From assembly GCF_964340395.1 (NCBI RefSeq), contig NC_135566.1, forward strand, positions 21,876,635 through 21,940,634: DNA of 64,000 bases. The letters run 5' to 3'. The notes under the pieces are model-generated. The model was not told the origin of the DNA and did no database searches. It saw only the letters and a program-made list of their open reading frames with translations. This DNA is from Glandiceps talaboti. Taxonomy: Eukaryota > Hemichordata > Enteropneusta > Spengelidae. Below are positions 13,079 to 23,371 of the stretch, piece after piece. How positions within the stretch are numbered: the stretch's first letter is position 1; each line of letters starts with the position of its first letter. The translations under genes and the position numbers were made by a program.

Positions 13079-13084
13079 TTTAAT
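13079..13084 (-). terminator. Possible LRRC14 polyadenylation signal
   Basis: ATTAAA on the minus strand about 285 bases past the LRRC14 stop, just outside the 41-bp array. The right distance and orientation are the only support. Confidence 0.25.
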
Positions 13085-13367
13085 TAGCTTCAACTGACAC
13101 ACTAAATATCTGTGCATAGTTCACTCTGTTATTAAGATATCATAATGGAAACATCAAATAACTTATTGTTAGTTTTACTGCTCACATTGTAAAAGAGGTA
13201 TGGTATACATTGTCACACATTCTTTGAGTCAACTAATTCACTCCTGTGGTCCATGACTGGAGTTTACAATAATTAGTTATTTCCCTGGAGATTGCCATCA
13301 ATATGTACTATACACATACATCACAGCTATCACCACATATTAACAGCTGACTTACAACTTACAGTGG

Positions 13368-14105
13368 TCAAAACTTTGCTATCTCAATTGTGAAACGTGC
13401 TCTACCAAAAGTGGTGCATGTATCCTCAACTAAGACTTTCATTTCTTCTCTGAAATGACTGCCTGCCTCTTTCCATTCATCCTGAGAACCATAATTCCAA
13501 TTTGACCACTCCATTCCCTTGGGCAGTGAGAATGACACATGCTGGATTCTGGGTAACTGTGCAAGATTGGTGATTACATTAGGATAAGACTGATAGAACA
13601 ACTTACAACCAACCAAAACCCAGTGACGCAGCTCTGGAAACTTACACATCTCAATAAGAGTGATGATCTGTGGTTCTGACAGGTGACCATCAAATGTGAA
13701 CAAATGAACAAGTTTGCCTGAAACTTTAGTGAGGAAGTTGATGAAGGCATTGAAGTGTAAGTCAAGTCTCTGACTTCCTATATCTATATGCTTGAGGGCC
13801 TGGATATGATGGGACTTAGCAAGATAATCAAAGTCTGCAGCTTCAAGTCGACAATTGCTCAGATTTAACTCTTCTAGAGGTTGTTGGATTCCATCTAGGA
13901 GTCTGTGTAGAAGGGATGTTAGTGGTGTATTCATCATATTTAGCCGTTTCAGATATGGTAAGGACCTCAACATAGCAGCTAACAGGTCAATGGGAGAGTC
14001 TCCAAAGTCTGGTAGATCAAGACATTGTAGATAGTGAAGACTTAACACTGTGTTGTAAATCTCAGGAAGATCGATACAGTTCTCTATTTCCAAGTGACTC
14101 ACCAT
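13368..14105 (-). CDS. LRRC14: LRRC14-like gene, coding exon 4 (leucine-rich repeats, stop)
   Basis: Last coding exon of a PRAME/LRRC14-family protein: 245 codons after acceptor TTTTGAATAG, in phase 0, ending TGA at 13368-13370. It holds the leucine-rich repeats, seen as LQCLDLPDF, LKRLNMMNTPL, LEELNLSNCRL and LKHIDIGSQRLDLH. The segment PLEELNLSNCRLEAADFDYLA parallels the matching part of human LRRC14 (PLESLELAFC-LLPEDLRFLA). The C-terminus GRARFTIEIAKF resembles the GRAHVLWTTDIYG tail of the human protein. The assembled protein is 488 residues against 493 in human LRRC14. The vertebrate protein is reported to restrain NF-kB signalling by binding IKK-beta; whether this one does is unknown. 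LRRC14B is an alternative paralogue assignment. Confidence 0.88.
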   Translation of the reverse strand: MVSHLEIENCIDLPEIYNTVLSLHYLQCLDLPDFGDSPIDLLAAMLRSLPYLKRLNMMNTPLTSLLHRLLDGIQQPLEELNLSNCRLEAADFDYLAKSHHIQALKHIDIGSQRLDLHFNAFINFLTKVSGKLVHLFTFDGHLSEPQIITLIEMCKFPELRHWVLVGCKLFYQSYPNVITNLAQLPRIQHVSFSLPKGMEWSNWNYGSQDEWKEAGSHFREEMKVLVEDTCTTFGRARFTIEIAKF

Positions 14106-15620
14106 CTATTCAAAACAAAACATATTGTGTTGTCATTTTAGGGCACTAATAGGTATTTAATTTAAATGAATTGTAGCCAATAAAATGACACACTATGAAT
14201 ACACCTAGTACAGGTAATGATTGATAGCCATTCCTACTGTTAATAAGTACAATTAAGATATCAATCACTTATACTAGTTTTTGAATGTTCCAATTATCAA
14301 CTACGAAATAAGTCCATAATATACCAGTGGAATGAACTTATACATGGTGAAGGAATGCAGTCACTTAAAATTACATATAAGACATTGCTGAAGGAATGCA
14401 GTCACATACAATTATATATAAGACATTGCTGAAGGAATGCAGTCACATACAATTACATATAAGACATTGCTGAAGGAATGCAGTCACATAAAAATACATA
14501 CAAGACATTGCTGAAGGAATGCAGTCATTTACAATTACATATAAGACATTGCTGAAGGAATGCAGTCATTTAAAATTACATATAAGACATTGCTGACGGA
14601 ATGCAGTCATTTACAATTACATATAAGACATTGCTGAAGGAATGCAGTCACATAAAATTACATATAAGACATTGCTGAAGGAATGCAGTCACATAAAATT
14701 ACATACAAGACATTGCTGAAGGAATGCAGTCATTTACAATTACATATAAGACATTGCTGAAGGAATGCAGTCACATAAAATTACATATAAGACATTGCTG
14801 AAGGAATGCAGTCATTTAAAATTACAAATAAGACATTGCTGAAGGAATGCAGTCATTTAAAATTACATATAAGACATTGCTGAAGGAATGCAGTCATTTA
14901 CAATTACATATAAGACATTGCTGAAGGAATGCAGTCACATAAAATTACATACAAGACATTGCTGAAGGAATGCAGTCATTTACAATTACATATAAGACAT
15001 TGCTGACGGAATGCAGTCACATAAAATTATATATAAGACATTGCTGAAGGAATGCAGTCATTTACAATTACATATAAGACATTGCTGAAGGAATGCAGTC
15101 ACATAAAATTACATATAAGACATTGCTGAAGGAATGCAGTCACATAAAATTACATATAAGACATTGCTGATGGAATGCAGTCACTTAAAATTACATATAA
15201 GACATTGCTGAAGGAACGCAGTCACTTAAAATTACATATAAGACATTGCTGAAGGAACGCAGTCATTTACAATTACATATAAGACATTGCTGACGGAATG
15301 CAGTCATTTAAAATTACATATAAGACATTGCTGAAGGAATGCAGTCACATAAAATTACATATAAGACATTGCTGACGGAATGCAGTCACATAAAATTACA
15401 TATAAGACATTGCTGAAGGAATGCAGTCACATAAAATTACATATAAGACATTGCTGACGGAATGCAGTCATTTAAAACTACCGTAGTATATAAGAAAGTG
15501 GTGATCAGAAGGACTTCAAGTTATCAATGTATTTTCCTTGGCAATGAAGAAAAATATTGGAGAATAACATTTAATTGTCAATTAATGATATAATTTTGAT
15601 ATTGTTGATTTGTCTCTTAC
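14106..15620 (-). other. LRRC14 intron 3, mostly minisatellite
   Basis: GT-AG intron on the minus strand (GTAAGA at 15620-15615, acceptor TTGAATAG ending at 14106). About 1.13 kb of its 1.5 kb is the 41-bp array listed separately. The remainder is unremarkable AT-rich DNA. Confidence 0.8.
14347..15478. repeat. 41-bp tandem repeat, about 27 copies, in LRRC14 intron 3
   Basis: Unit core ACATTGCTGAAGGAATGCAG plus TCACATAAAATTACATATAAG. Variable sites are CATAAA/TTTACA/CTTAAA and GAAGG/GACGG. It has the same period as the 6.2-13.1 kb array, but the sequences are unrelated by eye. Confidence 0.95.
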
Positions 15621-15799
15621 CTTTGGATCAACATATTTGACAACTGTAGGAAGATCGGTCTCTGCCATACGAAGAGCTTTACAGTGCAGACTGATGGGTG
15701 CTAATGCTGCTACAGTTAATGCATCAACTATTAACAAGGTATTACTTTCAGGTGTGTACCGATCTGATGTACAACTAAAATATACTTGAACAGTTTTAT
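15621..15799 (-). CDS. LRRC14: LRRC14-like gene, coding exon 3
   Basis: Internal coding exon of 179 bases. The acceptor is CCTTTGCAG just above 15799 and the donor is CCAAAG|GTAAGAG. It enters with two bases completing an asparagine codon and ends on a codon boundary. The peptide KTVQVYFSCTSD... through CKALRMAETDLPTVVKYVDPK aligns with the human LRRC14 segment VRVDLRV... through LCCRDLRAEDLP, just before the leucine-rich repeats. Phase agreement with exons 2 and 4 supports both boundaries. Confidence 0.85.
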
Positions 15800-16264
15800 C
15801 TGCAAAGGTAAGTGTTAACAATAACAAATGAGACACTACTTGAAAACTCAGTTAGTCACTGAATAGTTTACAGTAAGTGTGTTATCCCTAAACTCTCCAC
15901 TAATTATGGAAAACAAACTGGGAGTGGACTAGCTCTTACATGTATTTATGTATTTATTTAACGAGGGGATCACTAAATATGTGGAGTAAAAATAAACACA
16001 TACAGAAAATATGACAAATAAATCAGGCATATAAACAAAAAAGATGTATTATATATCAAGTACCAAAACTGGTAGGCATGGTAACAATCAAATAAAAGTA
16101 CCAATAGTGGATGTGATAAGGATTTATGAACAGCGCCCCCTGTAGCTATACCATTACCTTTTAGAATTTCTTTTGTTTAGTCATGTGATGTGATGTGATG
16201 TGATGTGAGTTTCTTTCAAAGCACAGTAACAACTACAATATATACATCAGAACTTGTAACTTAC
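15800..16264 (-). other. LRRC14 intron 2
   Basis: GT-AG intron (GTAAGT at 16264-16259). It contains a short (TGATG)n run at about 16183-16208 and a GC-rich CAGCGCCCCCTGTAG patch at 16132-16146. No exon is seen. Confidence 0.75.
16132..16146 (-). promoter_or_regulatory. CTCF-like motif
   Basis: On the minus strand this reads CTACAGGGGGCGCTG. The core CAGGGGGCGCTG agrees with the known bilaterian CTCF consensus, but the upstream CCA part is imperfect. A single motif match in an intron is weak evidence; it may equally be part of a dispersed repeat. Confidence 0.25.
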
Positions 16265-16390
16265 TTCTTGGTTTACTCAAAAATGGCACCTGGTGACATA
16301 GTATTTGTCCAACTAAGAGTTCCATGTCATCTTCACATATTCCTAAAGAGTCTAAACTGGCTTTAGCAAACTTGGTTGTACCTTCTGGAT
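16265..16390 (-). CDS. LRRC14: LRRC14-like gene, coding exon 2
   Basis: Internal exon of 126 bases. The acceptor is ATCTCAAATAG and the donor is CCAAGAA|GTAAGT. Its first two bases complete an aspartate codon from exon 1, and one base is left for exon 3. It encodes DPEGTTKFAKASLDSLG and then an acidic stretch. Human LRRC14 has DPGTMSMWDCTAAVA at the same place, a variable linker. It is too short to be found by open-frame length and was placed by splice sites and phase. Confidence 0.82.
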
Positions 16391-16950
16391 CTATTTGAGA
16401 TTACAAATAAAATTTTTTGATATTTACTCGAATAGCTATGTTTTACACTTTTTTGCAACATCAGTTGTAGCTTGTTGGTCAGTTACACTTAGAAATCTCA
16501 TGGTTAATAAGCAGTTCAATTTTGCTACTAATCTTCAGACTGGCCTTCTAAACATAGCCTAATTTCATATATTCTCTTCATCTTGTTTGGAATACACTTT
16601 GGTGGGTGCAATTTTGCTAATCTTTCTTGTCCCTTTTAGAAGTTTTTTTTATGAATATATAAGGTGAAACCTGCCAGAGAGAACTCTGCAATGAAACTTT
16701 ATCAATGATATGAACAGGATAAATGATGCTATTGAAACCCAAGAATAGAAATGACACAAGATATGCAAATGATGCGACAGATGATGATTTTCTAAGGTAC
16801 ATTGTATGGTATTGCTGCATGTCTAATCACTATTACTATTTTAGGAAGTATGACAGACAGGAATTAAACATTTTTCTAAGACCTTTTTCCTGTATTTCTG
16901 ATAAATCAGTTACAAAAGAATTCCCCTCTCAGAAAAAGAAGAAGATTTAC
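16391..16950 (-). other. LRRC14 intron 1 (coding part)
   Basis: GT-AG intron (GTAAATCTTC at 16950-16941). It is single-copy-looking AT-rich DNA with no recognisable feature. Open frames on either strand here lack family similarity. Confidence 0.75.
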
Positions 16951-17374
16951 CTGTGTCAAGGGTAGAGATGTCTAAGCACTGAATATTTGATGACTGCAAG
17001 ATATCAGGTAGCCAGTCAGCAATAGCTGCTGTTATCTTGTTAGGTAGGTTGGTTTTAACTCCTGAAAATATCTTACCAAGTGGTATTACACTATATCCAT
17101 GCAATAGAGTCTTAAAATCTAGCAATGAATATGGCCAATTAACTAACAGGAATTTAGCAACATCAAAGTGTTCATTGAGTACCGCCATACGAAGTAGGTT
17201 GAAGTTGACTTCCCTTGGTACATTATGGAGTGCATGTTCTACTCTTTCTAAATTACATGTAGTTACACTGGCACATATATCAACCAATGGTAAGGGACAT
17301 GTCACACCAATACAAGGAACAGCATCCAAATCATGCGGGTCAAAGGTTGCTACATCATCAATTGTAGCCATCAT
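16951..17374 (-). CDS. LRRC14: LRRC14-like gene, first coding exon
   Basis: Encodes the N-terminal 141 residues plus one base. The segment NVPREVNFNLLRMAVLNEHF, followed by VAKFLLVNWPYSLLDFKTLL, aligns with human LRRC14 LPRELFPLLFKVAFMDKK through ELVHTWPFPLLSFQQLL. The later part, ITAAIADWLPDILQSSNIQ then CLDISTLDT, aligns with the RKHALRVLDMTGL region. The start is put at the ATG pair at 17374/17371. Six bases or so upstream is a pyrimidine-rich acceptor (TTTTTTCACCCACAG), which implies a non-coding upstream exon. An in-frame ATG at 17419 would lie in that intron. The donor is ACACAG|GTAAAT. Confidence 0.85.
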
Positions 17375-17380
17375 GTGATA

Positions 17381-17400
17381 CTGTCTGTGGGTGAAAAAAG
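17381..17400 (-). promoter_or_regulatory. Splice acceptor for an upstream 5'-UTR exon of LRRC14
   Basis: On the minus strand CTTTTTTCACCCACAGACAG gives one or two AG acceptors 6-10 bases before the start codon. The matching 5'-UTR exon was not located; it could lie anywhere up to the PI4KA promoter near 21.1 kb. Confidence 0.5.
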
Positions 17401-17637
17401 ACAATCGAAAAATGAGCATTGTTTTTGTTGAGGGTGACTGGTATCACCTGCCATGTAGGCTAGTTCCCTACCAATATTACATGCTTTGTTTTCCCATATT
17501 ACTCCATCCTTTTAATGGCCTGGTTACCCAACCCAATACATTGTAGTTTTGTTATCAATATTTTGTGCTTTGTATGGAAACTAGTTCTCCCATATCATTA
17601 TCCCCTGTACCCATTACTGGAGTTTTTTAGTTACTCA

Positions 17638-17722
17638 AGCCAACTGACATTTTACTTAGTCTCCCAAGTCAACTGACATTTTACTTAGTCTCCCAAGTCA
17701 ACTGACATTTGACTCAGTTTCC
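17638..17722. repeat. 29-bp tandem repeat, about 3 copies
   Basis: Unit CAACTGACATTTTACTTAGT plus CTCCCAAGT, with a diverged third copy (TTTGACTCAGTTTCC). Confidence 0.85.
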
Positions 17723-17740
17723 CTGCTAAAATTATTTAAT

Positions 17741-17810
17741 CCTCTTTCTCCTGGGGGGGGGGGGGGCATTTCTTTGTACACTTCTTAAAGTATAAGTTGG
17801 GAGAAAGAGG
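17741..17810. repeat. Hairpin with a 14-base G run
   Basis: CCTCTTTCTCC at 17741 and GGAGAAAGAGG near 17800 form an inverted repeat around G14 (17753-17766). A long G run is a slippage-prone site and may vary or be miscalled. Confidence 0.6.
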
Positions 17811-17914
17811 ACTAAGAGGACCAAGTGCTTTAAATTAATTGTTTTCCCATACTTTCCCCTCACCTGTTACTGAGGTTCTGAAACCTACGTTTAGAAATAA
17901 CATACTTAAATGAA

Positions 17915-18398
17915 TGTCTAAGACCAAAATACAAAAAGAGAATTGTTTCTGGTCAGCACATGCATCACTTAAATCCCCTTGTGTCAGTCTTTTTTTTCTC
18001 ATGTTTGTCCAGTCCATGCAGTCTGCAGATCAGGGGAAACACAAAAATAACCCTCTCTACTTTAGTGAAGACAACTGCAGAGCCAATCATGAACAAGCAA
18101 ATGACATCTGCCCCACATACACACTTGCTCCCCTCTCTACTTTAGTGAAGACAACTGCAGAGCCAATCATGAACAAGCAAATGACATCTGCCCCACATAC
18201 ACACTTGCTCCCCTCTCTACTTTAGTGAAGACAACTGCAGAGCCAATCATGAACAAGCAAATGACATCTGCCCCACATACACACTTGCTCAGAGTGACAG
18301 GATTGTTAAGAATTTTAAAAAAAAAACGTCGCCGTACCACTTTAGACAAAATGTCCTGACCAGAAACAATTCTTTTTTTCTTTTTTTTTGGCCTAAGC
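17915..18398. mobile_element. Possible foldback element containing 80-bp repeats
   Basis: An inverted pair of about 45 bp borders this segment. GAATTGTTTCTGGTCAG at about 17939 has its complement CTGACCAGAAACAATTC at about 18356, and the outer sequences (CTAAGACCAAAA / rc CTTAGGCCAAAA) also match. No clear target duplication is seen, so this is a structure call and not a family call. Confidence 0.4.
18051..18290. repeat. 80-bp tandem repeat, 3 copies
   Basis: Three near-identical 80-bp units starting CCCTCTCTACTTTAGTGAAG at 18051, 18131 and 18211. They lie inside the foldback pair listed above. Confidence 0.95.
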
Positions 18399-18460
18399 TA
18401 CTTGCCAATAATATTTATTGCTTTATGGGGGTTGATAACAACTTTCACTGATTTATGTAA

Positions 18461-18885
18461 ACATGCATAGATACATAGATACATAGATACATACATAGAT
18501 ACATACATACATACATACATACATACATACATACATACATACATACATAGATACATAGATACATAGATACATAGATACATACATACACACACATACATAC
18601 ATACATACATACATACATACATACATACATACATACACATCCATACATACATACATACACACATACATACATACATACATACATACATACATACATACAC
18701 ACACATACATACATACATACATACACACATACATATATACATACATACATAAATACATACAACATAACATACATACATACATACAGACAGACACACACAC
18801 ACATACATACATACATACATACACACACATGCGTGCATACACACATACATACAGACAGACATACCCACATACACATGCATGCACG

Positions 18886-18916
<31 letters not shown>

Positions 18917-18928
18917 ACACACACACAT
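18461..18928. repeat. (CATA)n/(CACA)n microsatellite
   Basis: Long interrupted tetranucleotide ACAT tract with CATAGATA and CACA blocks. Because the unit is 4 bp, frames on the minus strand stay open for more than 150 codons of Met-Tyr-Val-Cys; these are not genes. Confidence 0.97.
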
Positions 18929-18951
18929 CCTATCCTATAGCCTATCCAACC

Positions 18952-19420
18952 CTGGTGTTATCTTTGCAATATACACAATCATTTGGCTGTTGCTATGGGC
19001 GTGGTCATGTTGCTAGATATATTTGCAAACATTTTTTATTGTTTTTGTTCACTTGTGTAGGAATTCCTGATATTATCTTTGCAATATAGATGATCATTTG
19101 GCTGTTGCTATGGGCATGGTCATGTTGCTAGGCACATTTGCATACATTTTTTGAATGTTTATTCCTTCGTCTTTCAATTCCTATTATCTTTGCAATATAC
19201 ATGATTATTTGGCTGTTGCTATGGGCGTGGTCTTGTTGCTAGGCAAAATTACATACATTTTTTGAATGTTTATTCAATTGTCTATTAATCCCTGTTTTTA
19301 TCTTTGTGAAATACATGACCATTTGGCTGTTGCTATGGGCGTGGTCATGGTTGCTGGGGATATTTGCATACATGTTTTGAATGTTTACTCACTTGCCTAC
19401 CAGATGATGTTGTTATTTGA
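18952..19420. repeat. Degenerate ~118-bp tandem repeat, 4 copies
   Basis: Four copies begin near 18952, 19070, 19188 and 19303. Each contains TTTGGCTGTTGCTATGGGC, GTGGTC and TTGTTGCTAGGCA, then CATTTTTTGAATGTTTATTC. A diverged antisense copy of the same family lies at about 46884-46986, so the monomer is dispersed in the genome. Confidence 0.85.
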
Positions 19421-19439
19421 CCAAAATATACATACCATT

Positions 19440-20859
19440 TTCAATTCAAACTGATTCAGTTAGCTACAGTACCAACATTTTTGTATTTCATAGGGTATAT
19501 GAAAATTGATAATACTATTAATAGATGCTAAATTTTGGTTACTTATTTTAAACTGTTCAAAAGGAAATAATTGCAGCCAACAAGTCATGCAAGTGACATT
19601 GTGCTATTTAGCACAATTACATATAACTTTGCAATGTACATTATCACACATCATGTGTTGTATAAATATTTAGTTGTGAGTTCATTTACATAATGACTCA
19701 TTTGAATAATCAGTCTGATGTAAACTTATGTTAATCACTGCCTACATATGCCTTTTTAATGCTTTAAATTTAAAGAAAAGTCTAAACAAAACTCTGACAT
19801 TACTCAAATGCTGGTTTCACAAGTTCTGACAAGCTTTCGTTCCTGTTAACATCTTCATTTAGGTCAGCAAATTATGAGAACAGCAGTGAGAAAATTATAT
19901 GAACATGTACAACAATGTATATAACAGCTAGTCTGTAACACATACATGTATTCCTAATGGATGGAAATTTATAAATGAAAATTAGTAATTGGAATCAGAC
20001 TCTCTCTCCCTCTCCCTCTCTTTCTGTCTCTGTCTCTCAATGGAATGGGAAAGGGAAAGTGAAGACAACAAGAACAAAAATCAAAAAGAAAATAGTGCCA
20101 GATGTGCTAAAAGCAATGAAAAGTTTGGAAGTTTTTTTAATTAAAAAAACATGTTTAGAAGGGAAAGAAAACTAAGAAAAGTAAACAGAACAAGTTGAAA
20201 AAGAATCAAAGAAAAGACAAATAGTTCAAAATAGGATCCTAATTTATAACCAGTAATGATCAATGTGAACAGATAAACAGGATTCTGAATAACACCATGC
20301 ACAGTCAAGAAAAAAATATGCATACGCTGAGGAAGTGACTGTAACAACACCTCTAATGATTATGATGACTACAAAGGTGATGACTTCTATAAAGGGGCTC
20401 GTACAAGGAGTTCCTAGTTATACGATGAAACATTTGAACAAAGACATATGTTGTATTTGTTTCAGCAAGGCTCTCCACGTCATAATTCGCATCAAGTGAT
20501 GGAGCTCAAGGTCGATCGAGCACTCTCCACGTATTACATACAGCGATCTAATGTGTCAAATTTTCGCATAGAAAATTTTAAAGTGATACAGTTTTACCAT
20601 TGGTATAACATTCAAACCCGTCAGCGTGGAAGAGCGAAACTTAAAACTTCTAGTAGAACCATGAAACTTTTTTAATGAATTTGAGTCCTACGGTGTATGT
20701 CATTATTTCCGAGAGTTGTATCAGAACGGTAACCATAATGATTGGACATAATTATAATTACCTGATAACAGAAACCTTCCTAGAAATTGAGAATATATGA
20801 CAACAGCTCTGGCTATCGTAGCGATATATTGGTTGGTCTACCACAGTCTGACACTGCTG
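19440..20859. other. Intergenic region upstream of PI4KA
   Basis: No supported gene. It has a polypyrimidine TCTCCCTCTC tract near 19998-20038. From about 20450 to 20750 there is a less AT-rich stretch with several CG dinucleotides (CACGTCATAATTCGCATC, GGTCGATCGAG). A 76-codon open frame there (20448-20675) lacks recognisable similarity. This stretch could hold a non-coding first exon of LRRC14. Confidence 0.5.
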
Positions 20860-21105
20860 TCACTGTGCGTCCTCAGAGAAAAGTGTCATAAGCTGGGAAT
20901 GTTTTGGACTCCCTAGCACATGTAGGACGCGTAAAATACGATTTATATTGCTGACAAATACAATTTCCTGATTTGGCAAGTATTTTCCAAAGGAATCAAA
21001 CAGCTGTAAGTATTCTGTATAGAAAGAATGAGATGGAAAGAGTGGACGTTTAATGTGTTTTAGTAAGTTTTTGCCGTAAATTGTTTTGAGAGGTATTTTC
21101 TGCAT
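20860..21105 (-). CDS. Uncharacterised 81-codon open frame divergent from PI4KA
   Basis: An ATG-to-TGA frame on the minus strand. Its start lies only 36 bases from the PI4KA start codon on the other strand. The peptide starts MQKIPLKTIYGKNLLKHIKR, is basic at the N-terminus, and has an aromatic/leucine-rich middle (FYTEYLQLFDSFGKYLP). I do not recognise a family. It may be a small real protein, an exon of a longer gene, 5'-UTR of LRRC14, or chance. In AT-rich DNA a frame of this length is not by itself significant. Confidence 0.2.
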   Translation of the reverse strand: MQKIPLKTIYGKNLLKHIKRPLFPSHSFYTEYLQLFDSFGKYLPNQEIVFVSNINRILRVLHVLGSPKHSQLMTLFSEDAQ

Positions 21106-21141
21106 GTTTTGGATGAGTTAGGTGGTAATTCGTAGGCAAAT
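21106..21141. promoter_or_regulatory. PI4KA 5' flank / candidate divergent promoter
   Basis: Short interval directly before the PI4KA ATG. The start context AAATATGGCGGC matches the AAnATGGCGGC form of the YY1 element, which often overlaps start codons of housekeeping genes. The surrounding 21.1-21.45 kb is richer in CG than the rest of the window. No TATA box is evident. Confidence 0.4.
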
Positions 21142-21231
21142 ATGGCGGCGGAGGAGAAGCGATTCTTCTCTTCGACTTTACTACATTTGGCACGATCTCT
21201 GGCGAATACAGCATCACCACCATGGCAAAAG
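21142..21231 (+). CDS. PI4KA: PI4KA exon 1 (start codon)
   Basis: First coding exon of phosphatidylinositol 4-kinase III alpha. This lipid kinase makes PI4P at the plasma membrane in a complex with EFR3, TTC7 and FAM126. It has 30 codons from ATG (A at -3, G at +4) to donor CAAAAG|GTGAGT, phase 0. The peptide MAAEEKRFFSSTLLHLARSL matches the human FYFNTVLSLARSLA segment; the human glycine-rich leader is absent. Six in-phase exons in this window give 317 N-terminal codons of a protein that is about 2,100 residues in human. The catalytic C-terminus is beyond the right edge. Confidence 0.87.
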
Positions 21232-21825
21232 GTGAGTGGGAGGGGATAATTTTTTTTCTCATATGAGATAGGGCGATGACGTAGTGTGATGAAATGAAAT
21301 AGCGGTTTTCAAACGAATGCATGTAATCGGTGAATTATGGGCCTGGGTACAACTTCTCAGCTCAGTGCAGACGGCATCATCGTCGATGCGGTGCCACAAT
21401 TTGTCGTACTAAGAGTAATTAGTAATGGCACACTTCAGTCAACCTATTAGCTCTGTGATCTGGAGCCTTTTCAATAACACAGATCTATTTCTATAATATC
21501 TATTTTTATATCGCAAATTTACGTTTGCCACTGCCAACATACAATAACAAATCGCATCGGATAACAAGCTACGTCATGTAGCAGATGAGCTACATTTGTA
21601 GTACAGTCACCTAGACACTCGACGCGGCGCCCAGCACTAACTTTGTATTATATAAGTCCAACACATCTTTAGAGTAATATAGCTGCAAGATATATGAGAA
21701 TTTGTCCGTTCATTTCGCTTGGATAGTGGATTTCGGATAAATATTACAAAGTCACTTTACCTACAACTATAAGCAGAAACATACAGTTGCAGTTATTATT
21801 ACAAATGGTGTAATTTGTAAGGTAT
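21232..21825 (+). other. PI4KA intron 1, proximal part
   Basis: Unique-looking sequence, richer in CG near the promoter, with no exon or repeat recognised. Intron 1 as a whole runs 21232-37134 (15.9 kb) and is built mainly from the repeats listed separately. Confidence 0.6.
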
Positions 21826-21877
21826 ATAATATCATGGATGTATTGAGGAGAATTCTCTAATACATCCATGATATTAT
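21826..21877. repeat. 19-bp perfect inverted repeat (hairpin)
   Basis: Arms 21826-21844 (ATAATATCATGGATGTATT) and 21859-21877 are exact complements, separated by 14 bases that include the palindrome GAGAATTCTC. It lies 75 bases upstream of the hammerhead motif and may belong to the same retroelement remnant. Confidence 0.8.
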
Positions 21878-21889
21878 CAAGACTATAAG

Positions 21890-22286
<397 letters not shown>

Positions 22287-23371
22287 TGTAGGTGGTGACT
22301 GCAGTCAGAAAGAAACAATATAATGATATGTATTTAATTTGATATTTTTTGTGTCCTATAACTTATAAGCCAAAGGGCTGGATGTGGCTGTCTATTTTTT
22401 GTAAATTGTATTTTAGTACTGTATAATTTGTTAAGTCCACATAGGACACCCTAGATAATAAACAATAAGATAACATAACTAGCAGATAGATAAGTTTTAC
22501 TAGAGTGTGTACATGTATTTGTATGTGTAGGTTGGGTTTTTGCCTGTTTGATTTTTGCCATGTAACCATGGCAACAGATATACAGCTGCTATTCAAGCAC
22601 TAAGTGAAATGATGCATCTTTTCAACTTGAAATTTGTAAATTGCAGTTTACAATCTAGAACCATGTTAGAGAAATACATGTATGCCAAAAGGGATAATAT
22701 GAGAATATTCAAACATAACACCCCCAAAAATTACTTCTGTAATTGACAATGATACAATTACATGTATAAGGTACTAGTATACCACAGACAGTGAAGCATG
22801 TCTGTGGGTATAACAGCCATAAGTTTGCTGATAATCCAAAAAATTAACAAAAATGTGCCGAAAGTCAAAATGGCATTATTGTTATAGTAATTCTAAACAT
22901 CATAAGCAATTAAATATGTAGCACCTTATAAGTAATAGTAATTATATTACTTATTAAAAAACAAATGTATCATCTTGTATCAGTATATTTGCTGAGGGTT
23001 CAGAACCTGGTATATAAAATGAGTTGGAAAATCTGGTCAAACTGTTATGTATAGATTTCCCTACCTCATACCATGGAACATGGATACATGTAGCTTTACC
23101 TACTTATCATGGACAAGAATGATTTTGGCCACCATTGTAGAAGACTGGATGGTCAACCTGGAAAGACTTATTTCCACACAGATGCTATAAAGCAAGTTAT
23201 GGTTACTGAGTAGAATACATACATGTACATTTTTTTTGTAAAGTGGTCTATTACATTTGACAAAATAGATACAAGTACATGTATGTTGGTTATACATATA
23301 CAGTAGTTACAATGCTAGTATTATCAGGACATTAATCTGTTAGAGCATGGACTGAGTGAGTATCAAATGGG
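22287..23371 (+). other. PI4KA intron 1, unique stretch
   Basis: AT-rich intronic sequence with scattered TACATGTA motifs. No coding exon, RNA gene or repeat array was found. Confidence 0.6.

Noticed and set aside
17375-17419. Upstream in-frame ATG at 17419 as the LRRC14 start
   Set aside because: It lies inside a polypyrimidine acceptor region; TTTTTTCACCCACAG just before 17384 indicates that this part is intron.
18398-18928. Met-Tyr-Val-Cys-rich frames of about 160-176 codons
   Set aside because: Translation of an ACAT/CA microsatellite in three frames.
20448-20675. 76-codon plus-strand frame as a gene
   Set aside because: No recognised similarity, no supportive neighbours, and a length expected by chance. 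An acceptor-like TTTGTTTCAG before it is not matched by a donor.
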